From NCBI GenBank assembly GCA_015062005.1, contig SUVL01000010.1, forward strand, positions 18,386-82,385: 64,000 bases of DNA. The letters run 5' to 3'. The translations under genes were made by a program, and so were the position numbers. The stretch comes from Akkermansiaceae bacterium. GTDB taxonomy: Bacteria; Verrucomicrobiota; Verrucomicrobiia; Verrucomicrobiales; Akkermansiaceae. Below are positions 60,191 to 64,000 of this stretch, one piece after another. The notes beneath the pieces were generated by a model. That model ran no database searches. It was not told the DNA's origin and worked only from the letters and a program-made list of their open reading frames with translations. How positions within the stretch are numbered: the stretch's first letter is position 1; the number at the start of each line of letters is the position of its first letter.

Positions 60191-60343
60191 TGTACAAAGG
60201 ACAAAGGACAATTTGAAAGTTCCCTGCGGCTTCCGTCTTCGCCCTGCGGGCTACGCCGAGACTAGTTGCTGCAGCCGTTTAAAATGGCGAGCCTAAGGCG
60301 AGCGGAACTCCTAAATTGTCCTTTGTAATTTGTCCTTTGTACA
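60191..60343. repeat. 153-bp element with imperfect terminal inverted repeats
   Basis: The left end begins TGTACAAAGGACAAAGGACA. The right end (60313-60343) is its reverse complement with a 7-nt insertion. The interior carries repeat copy B. No coding capacity is seen, so it could be a MITE-like or structured-RNA element. Confidence 0.6.
60208..60262 (+). repeat. 55-bp dispersed repeat, copy B
   Basis: This is the partner of 59285-59339. Its central hairpin is GCCC-TGC-GGGC, with both stem sides changed relative to copy A so that pairing is preserved. Confidence 0.7.
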
Positions 60344-60718
60344 TCCCGACAGATTCTCATTTGTCAGGCTTGCGCATGTTCATCCCCTCATCAAGAATCA
60401 TGATGCTGCGCCTTGATGTTTCGCCGTATAGTGCACGCGGGCGGGTAGTGCCCCCGTGAGGAATGCCTCCTTCCTCCCCCCCATCCCCCATCCAGTCTTG
60501 CGGTTTTCCAGAGATGAAATCCGGTTAGTTTTCATCTAAAAAACATTTTTTTCTGTACATTGTGTCCGAAACGCGATAGACTCCAAGCATAGTTACTGAG
60601 TGTTGGTAAGGAACGTCGTAAGTTGCAGCTGACGCACAGTGGCTTTGCGCGTGAAGCACGGGATTTAGTGCATACATCACTTGCAGTGGACGAAACATCG
60701 AACTATCACAGAGGGCAA

Positions 60719-61636
60719 ATGGCATCTACAATACCCCACCGTATCTTTTATGTTTGGTTTGGCAATAATCGCCCGACCGGGGTAGAAATGTGTATTCATA
60801 ACTGGCGACGCGTGATGCCTGACGATTGGGAGATCATCGAAGTAGGCGAAACGCCGTCAAAGTGGTTTGATTTTCAGGCAGAGCTGAAGCGTTCTCCCTG
60901 GCTCCGGGCTGTTTATGAGCGGAAAATGTGGGCGTATGTATCTGATTACGTGCGCTGCAAGGTGATGCATGACCACGGTGGGCTCTACCTCGATACAGAT
61001 ATTACTTTAGAAAAGGACTTCACCCCCCTCCTGGGTGAAAACCTTTTCCTGGGCTGGGAGAGTACTTCCACCATCGGCATGAGCCTGTTTGCTGCCCCCC
61101 CCAGGCATGAGCTACTGGCCGAGCTACTGAAGTTTTATGAGGAGGATATCTGGCGTGAACCCATATTCACCATCCCCTCTATCATGACTCATATCCTGAA
61201 ATCCCGGTATGGGAGCCGGGTGAAGTACAGTGCCGATGTGCTGCAACTTCCGGGGGTGACCCTGTACCCGTGCGACTATTTCTATCCATGGCCTCATCGT
61301 ACGAAGTTTTCGCCTTCCTGCCTTACAGGGAACTCATATTGCATCCACTGGTGGGGTGAAAGCTGGGTCAATCCCCAGTTCGATTATTTCCTGCGGAATA
61401 AGCATATCCCCGGATTTGATTATGGTGCCCCGACCGGCACCCAGCTGACCACGGAGTATCGCCTGGGCGGCTTGAAGCTTCTTGTTACCAAGAAAAAGGA
61501 ACGTGTCAAATGTTATTATCTGTTTGGCTTCCTGCCGCTATTCTGGCATGCCGAGAAGGGCGATAAATTAACCGTTTTCAGCTTCCTTCCTTTTACTGTC
61601 AAGAAGAAGGAAAAACAGTACCTCCTCAAGGGATAA
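60719..61636 (+). CDS. GT32-type glycosyltransferase (DXD sugar-binding region)
   Basis: The 305-aa protein opens with the family hallmark IPHRIFYVWFGNN and contains YVSDYVRCKVMHDHGGLYLDTDITL, with the DxD metal/nucleotide site, as in capsular and Och1-like transferases. The ATG at 60719 is preceded by AGAGG; the frame extends to a TTG at 60623 without support. A hydrophobic/basic C-terminus (YYLFGFLPLFW) may dock on the membrane and is shared in style with the next gene. It is the first of three glycosyltransferases with 8- and 21-nt gaps. Sugar specificity is unknown. Confidence 0.85.
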   Translation: MASTIPHRIFYVWFGNNRPTGVEMCIHNWRRVMPDDWEIIEVGETPSKWFDFQAELKRSPWLRAVYERKMWAYVSDYVRCKVMHDHGGLYLDTDITLEKDFTPLLGENLFLGWESTSTIGMSLFAAPPRHELLAELLKFYEEDIWREPIFTIPSIMTHILKSRYGSRVKYSADVLQLPGVTLYPCDYFYPWPHRTKFSPSCLTGNSYCIHWWGESWVNPQFDYFLRNKHIPGFDYGAPTGTQLTTEYRLGGLKLLVTKKKERVKCYYLFGFLPLFWHAEKGDKLTVFSFLPFTVKKKEKQYLLKG

Positions 61637-61644
61637 GCAAAGAT

Positions 61645-62721
61645 ATGAATGAATCATCTTCTTCGTGTGTTCATCTGGCTGTAATTACAGATGATGGGTA
61701 TGTTGTGCCCACTGTCACTATGCTGACTTCGGTAAGGAGTCACAAGAATCCCAACCGGCCATACTGTGTCCATGTTTTTGGGGACAATATAAGTGAATTT
61801 GCAAAACGCAAGTTCATGGAGCTGGAAGAAGCTAATTACAATATTCAGCTATATGATTGCTCCTCCAGTCATTTTTCCTATGTGGAGATTCCGGACAGTG
61901 CGTCATACACAGTATCAACCATGCTCAAATGCGAGCTTGCGGAGTTGCTTCCCCAATTGGATAGAGTACTTTTTCTTGATGGCGATATACTGGTTTTGAA
62001 GGATTTGGGGGAATTGTATGATGTTGATTTAGGTGAGAATGTGGTAGCTGCGGTGCGTGAGTATATTGGAGAGAAAAAATACAGCTTGCATCGCATTGTG
62101 GGATCCCGCCATTATTTCAACGCGGGAGTGATGCTTCTGAATCTGAAGCTCATGCGAGAGGAAGCCTTGGGAGAAAAAATTATCCGGAACAGGCAATTGG
62201 CTCCATCTACATGGATCTATGCGGAACAAGATTCGTTCAACGCTGTGTGCGATGGCCGAGTTCATTGGTTGCATCCGCGCTATAATTTCCTGTCATCCCT
62301 ACTGTGCTGTGCCATAAAATGTAATCTTTCTGAATATAATGAGTTCTATAATACATCCTACTCCAGTTATTTAGAAATGGAGGAGGATGCTGTCATCCAG
62401 CATTTTGCTGCAACGAAGCCATGGAAAAACAAGACTCTTCCTCATGCTTCATTATGGCAGAAGTATCACGATGTTTCTCCTTTTGGCGATACGTTGTTGG
62501 AACACGATGAGCTGTATTTGGAGAAAAATAAAAGAGTTGAAACCCTTAGGGTGTCTTTTTTGGGACTACTTCCTCTTCTTAGCGTCAGTTCTAATAAGAG
62601 AGGTATACGTGTTAAATTTTTGGGGCTACCTTTGTTTAAAATTCAGAAAAAGGACGGAAAGGTCTGGTTGCTGTTGTTCCATTTTCTTCCATTGTTAATC
62701 TGGACACGCAAAGTAAAGTGA
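61645..62721 (+). CDS. family 8 glycosyltransferase
   Basis: The 358-aa protein has the GT8 pattern: VITDDGYVVPTVTMLTSV at the start, the DxD motif in RVLFLDGDILVLKDLGELYD, HYFNAGVMLLNLKLM, and the late HFAATKPWK with the metal-binding His. These retaining enzymes add galactose or glucose to lipopolysaccharide-type acceptors. The C-terminus again ends in a hydrophobic FLPLL-type stretch. AT-rich codon use differs clearly from core genes nearby, suggesting lateral origin of this cluster. Confidence 0.87.
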   Translation: MNESSSSCVHLAVITDDGYVVPTVTMLTSVRSHKNPNRPYCVHVFGDNISEFAKRKFMELEEANYNIQLYDCSSSHFSYVEIPDSASYTVSTMLKCELAELLPQLDRVLFLDGDILVLKDLGELYDVDLGENVVAAVREYIGEKKYSLHRIVGSRHYFNAGVMLLNLKLMREEALGEKIIRNRQLAPSTWIYAEQDSFNAVCDGRVHWLHPRYNFLSSLLCCAIKCNLSEYNEFYNTSYSSYLEMEEDAVIQHFAATKPWKNKTLPHASLWQKYHDVSPFGDTLLEHDELYLEKNKRVETLRVSFLGLLPLLSVSSNKRGIRVKFLGLPLFKIQKKDGKVWLLLFHFLPLLIWTRKVK

Positions 62722-62742
62722 TAATACAAGGCTACCGTTCCC

Positions 62743-63678
62743 ATGATTAAGATATCTGTTATCATACCGGTGTATAATGCGTCTCGCTACCTCCGTCGGT
62801 GTTTAGATAGTCTCTGCACTCAATCCTACGGATGCTTTGAAATACTATGCGTAGATGATGGGTCGGCAGATGATTCACTCGACGTGCTGCAGCACTATGC
62901 AGCACAGGATTCCCGGGTAAAAGTGATTCACCAGGCGAATGCGGGAGCAAGCGCAGCCCGGAATCGTGCGCTGGAGGAGGTGCAGGGAGATGTTGTGGGG
63001 TTTTGCGATGCAGATGATACTTACCACCCTGAGGCTCTCGCCAATATTGCCAAGATATTTTCAAACAACGAATGTGACGTTTTGGTGACCGCGTATGAGG
63101 TCGCGAAACCGGATGGCTCGCGCCATCGTCTGGGCCGTGAAGCAGAATATGAGTATTCTGCTAGAGAATTGCAGGAGCGGATAATGTATGATTCCTGTGT
63201 CCGGGGGTTCACTTGGAATAAGTTTTTTAAGGCGCATTTGCTGGAAGGGGTGAGGTTTGATGAACATCTTTCTCATTGCGAGGATATGTACTTTGTGTCT
63301 CAGGTGTTGAAACGAAATCCCGAAATCAAGGTGCTGCAATCGCCTGTTTGCACTTACGCGTACTTTGATAACGGGGATAGTGTCACGAGGGATCCACAAA
63401 AACTGCTCAATGAGGAAGGAGAGCTAATGTATGTCGTTGCAATGCAGAAGATGCGTGAATTGTACTCTGATGATTCCCTGATGAATCAATTGATAAGGGC
63501 CACAAGTTTTCGCCTGATTGCCGAAAATATCAAGTCCTTCGCCGACTCGCCTGAAACAGCTCGTGCATTGGCTGCTCAAGCGATGGAATTTGCCCGTGAT
63601 TATTTGAGTTGCGGACTCTCGGAGTACTCATTTATCAAGAGATTGAGACGTTGCCTGCGGCTGAGGCGGCATCTGTAG
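62743..63678 (+). CDS. family 2 glycosyltransferase
   Basis: The 311-aa protein has the GT2 features ISVIIPVYNASRYLRRCLDS, ILCVDDGSADDS, GFCDADDTYHPEAL (DxD) and the acceptor-side HCEDMYFVSQVL (catalytic acid). It closes the three-gene glycosyltransferase run and is similar in type to the GT2 at 55953-57050. The basic, Arg-rich end (FIKRLRRCLRLRRHL) may bind the membrane surface. Substrates cannot be predicted. Confidence 0.87.
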   Translation: MIKISVIIPVYNASRYLRRCLDSLCTQSYGCFEILCVDDGSADDSLDVLQHYAAQDSRVKVIHQANAGASAARNRALEEVQGDVVGFCDADDTYHPEALANIAKIFSNNECDVLVTAYEVAKPDGSRHRLGREAEYEYSARELQERIMYDSCVRGFTWNKFFKAHLLEGVRFDEHLSHCEDMYFVSQVLKRNPEIKVLQSPVCTYAYFDNGDSVTRDPQKLLNEEGELMYVVAMQKMRELYSDDSLMNQLIRATSFRLIAENIKSFADSPETARALAAQAMEFARDYLSCGLSEYSFIKRLRRCLRLRRHL

Positions 63679-63967
63679 TTTGCTGGAAGGGCTTTTTGTT
63701 GGGCATTGTGTGTGGGTGGCGCCAAAAGATGGTGCTACGCCTTGTAAAACCGTTTTTTTCGATTCTGTTCCTTTTTGTGTAGTCGGCCAAGGCTGTTTCC
63801 GCTTGTCTTACGCCGCCATTTGTGGTCCAATCGCGCCTGGAGGGAAACCTCCTGCTATTTTAACACTTGTCATGATATAATGGCGCCTAATTTTAAGACA
63901 ACCGTTTAAGCCCCCTTTTTCTTGTGCAAAGCATCGTGTGCGTGTATAATCCAACCAACACACAGAC
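63679..63967. other. intergenic spacer before the last gene
   Basis: No gene is supported. A TATAAT at 63876-63881 lacks a partner -35. A convincing promoter is present at 63922-63950. Confidence 0.5.
63922..63950 (+). promoter_or_regulatory. promoter of the gene cut by the right edge
   Basis: TTGTGC (63922-63927), 17-nt spacer and a perfect TATAAT (63945-63950). The expected leader is about 11 nt. Confidence 0.65.
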
Positions 63968-64000
63968 ATGCAAAACGAAAAAATACACAAGAGAGGTCGC
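63968..64000 (+). CDS. start of a gene truncated by the window edge
   Basis: ATG at 63968 opens MQNEKIHKRGR and runs to the end of the window. A strong promoter immediately upstream supports it. Eleven residues are too few to identify the product. Confidence 0.45.
   Translation, partial: MQNEKIHKRGR

Larger units (their letters stand above)
60053..60718. other. 666-nt spacer with hairpin and repeat element, no gene
   Basis: The spacer holds a terminator-like hairpin (60067-60100), an inverted-repeat element (60191-60343) with repeat copy B, and about 375 nt with no supported gene. A weak promoter, TGTACA (60554-60559) and TAGACT (60577-60582) 17 nt apart, precedes the GT32 gene. Confidence 0.6.

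Noticed and set aside
60623..60718. N-terminal extension of the GT32 protein
   Set aside because: It would start at TTG and adds a non-conserved, polar stretch; the family motif begins right after the ATG at 60719, which has AGAGG upstream.

Overview
The window looks like a chromosomal segment of a Gram-negative, moderately GC-rich bacterium of the Verrucomicrobiota, most likely Akkermansia-like. This is inferred from gene content and protein style, not from a database search. lpxA, two cysteine-type L,D-transpeptidases, a Phe-terminated beta-barrel, a Wza-type export protein and a phosphoethanolamine transferase all imply an outer membrane with lipid A. Coding density is high and almost every core gene is intact. 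Many promoters are easy to read (TTGACN-like, 17-nt spacer, TAtAaT-like), and in at least seven cases the start codon falls at about +1 to +4, so leaderless mRNAs appear to be common.

Layout. 1-7.4 kb: two lipoprotein L,D-transpeptidases, an M42 peptidase with a membrane acyltransferase, ilvH, a gamma-carbonic anhydrase, and the nrnA-truB-ribF operon. 7.4-10.9 kb (minus): thiD, gatA, gatC and two small tail-anchored unknown proteins. 11-17.2 kb: divergent tRNA-Gly genes and an exopolysaccharide locus (small exported protein, beta-barrel, Wzc-type tyrosine autokinase, Wza-type export protein, MGDG-synthase-like glycosyltransferase). 17.2-23.2 kb: coaX, acpP, a LysM protein with a disabled L,D-transpeptidase-like site, ilvB, and an O-antigen-ligase/polymerase-like membrane protein. 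23.3-29.2 kb: rpsO, an NfeD-like/flotillin pair, a HAD phosphatase, a lipoprotein and lepA. 29.2-31.5 kb: a small accessory island with a solitary HsdR C-terminal domain and an AAA/DUF4143 ATPase. 31.6-43.4 kb: rho, yebC, tRNA-Pro, two unknown membrane proteins, map, lpxA, gph, an AI-2E family transporter and an EptA-like transferase. 43.5-54.1 kb: secA, an ArgA-like acetyltransferase, an LplT/PlsC fusion and mutS. 54.1-64 kb: an accessory region with an AlbA_2-domain regulator, then surface-glycan genes (GT2, rmlA, rmlB, a DUF4177-like protein, GT32, GT8, GT2) separated by repeat-rich spacers.

The most interesting area is 54.0-55.9 kb. An AlbA_2/HATPase/winged-helix gene lies between two directly repeated, about 130-bp copies of the mutS 5' end. 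The intact copy belongs to mutS and the other is a decayed remnant. The spacer between mutS and this gene carries about ten copies of a TTGCACTAAA-like motif covering both divergent promoters. This suggests a recently acquired, self-regulated cassette that also touches mutS transcription. Secondary points of interest are the leaderless-promoter pattern, a palindromic repeat that supplies the stop codon of ribF, a 55-bp repeat pair with compensatory changes in its hairpin, a tRNA-Gly(CCC) with atypical U72/A73, and a tRNA-Gly(TCC) that appears to head the exopolysaccharide transcript.
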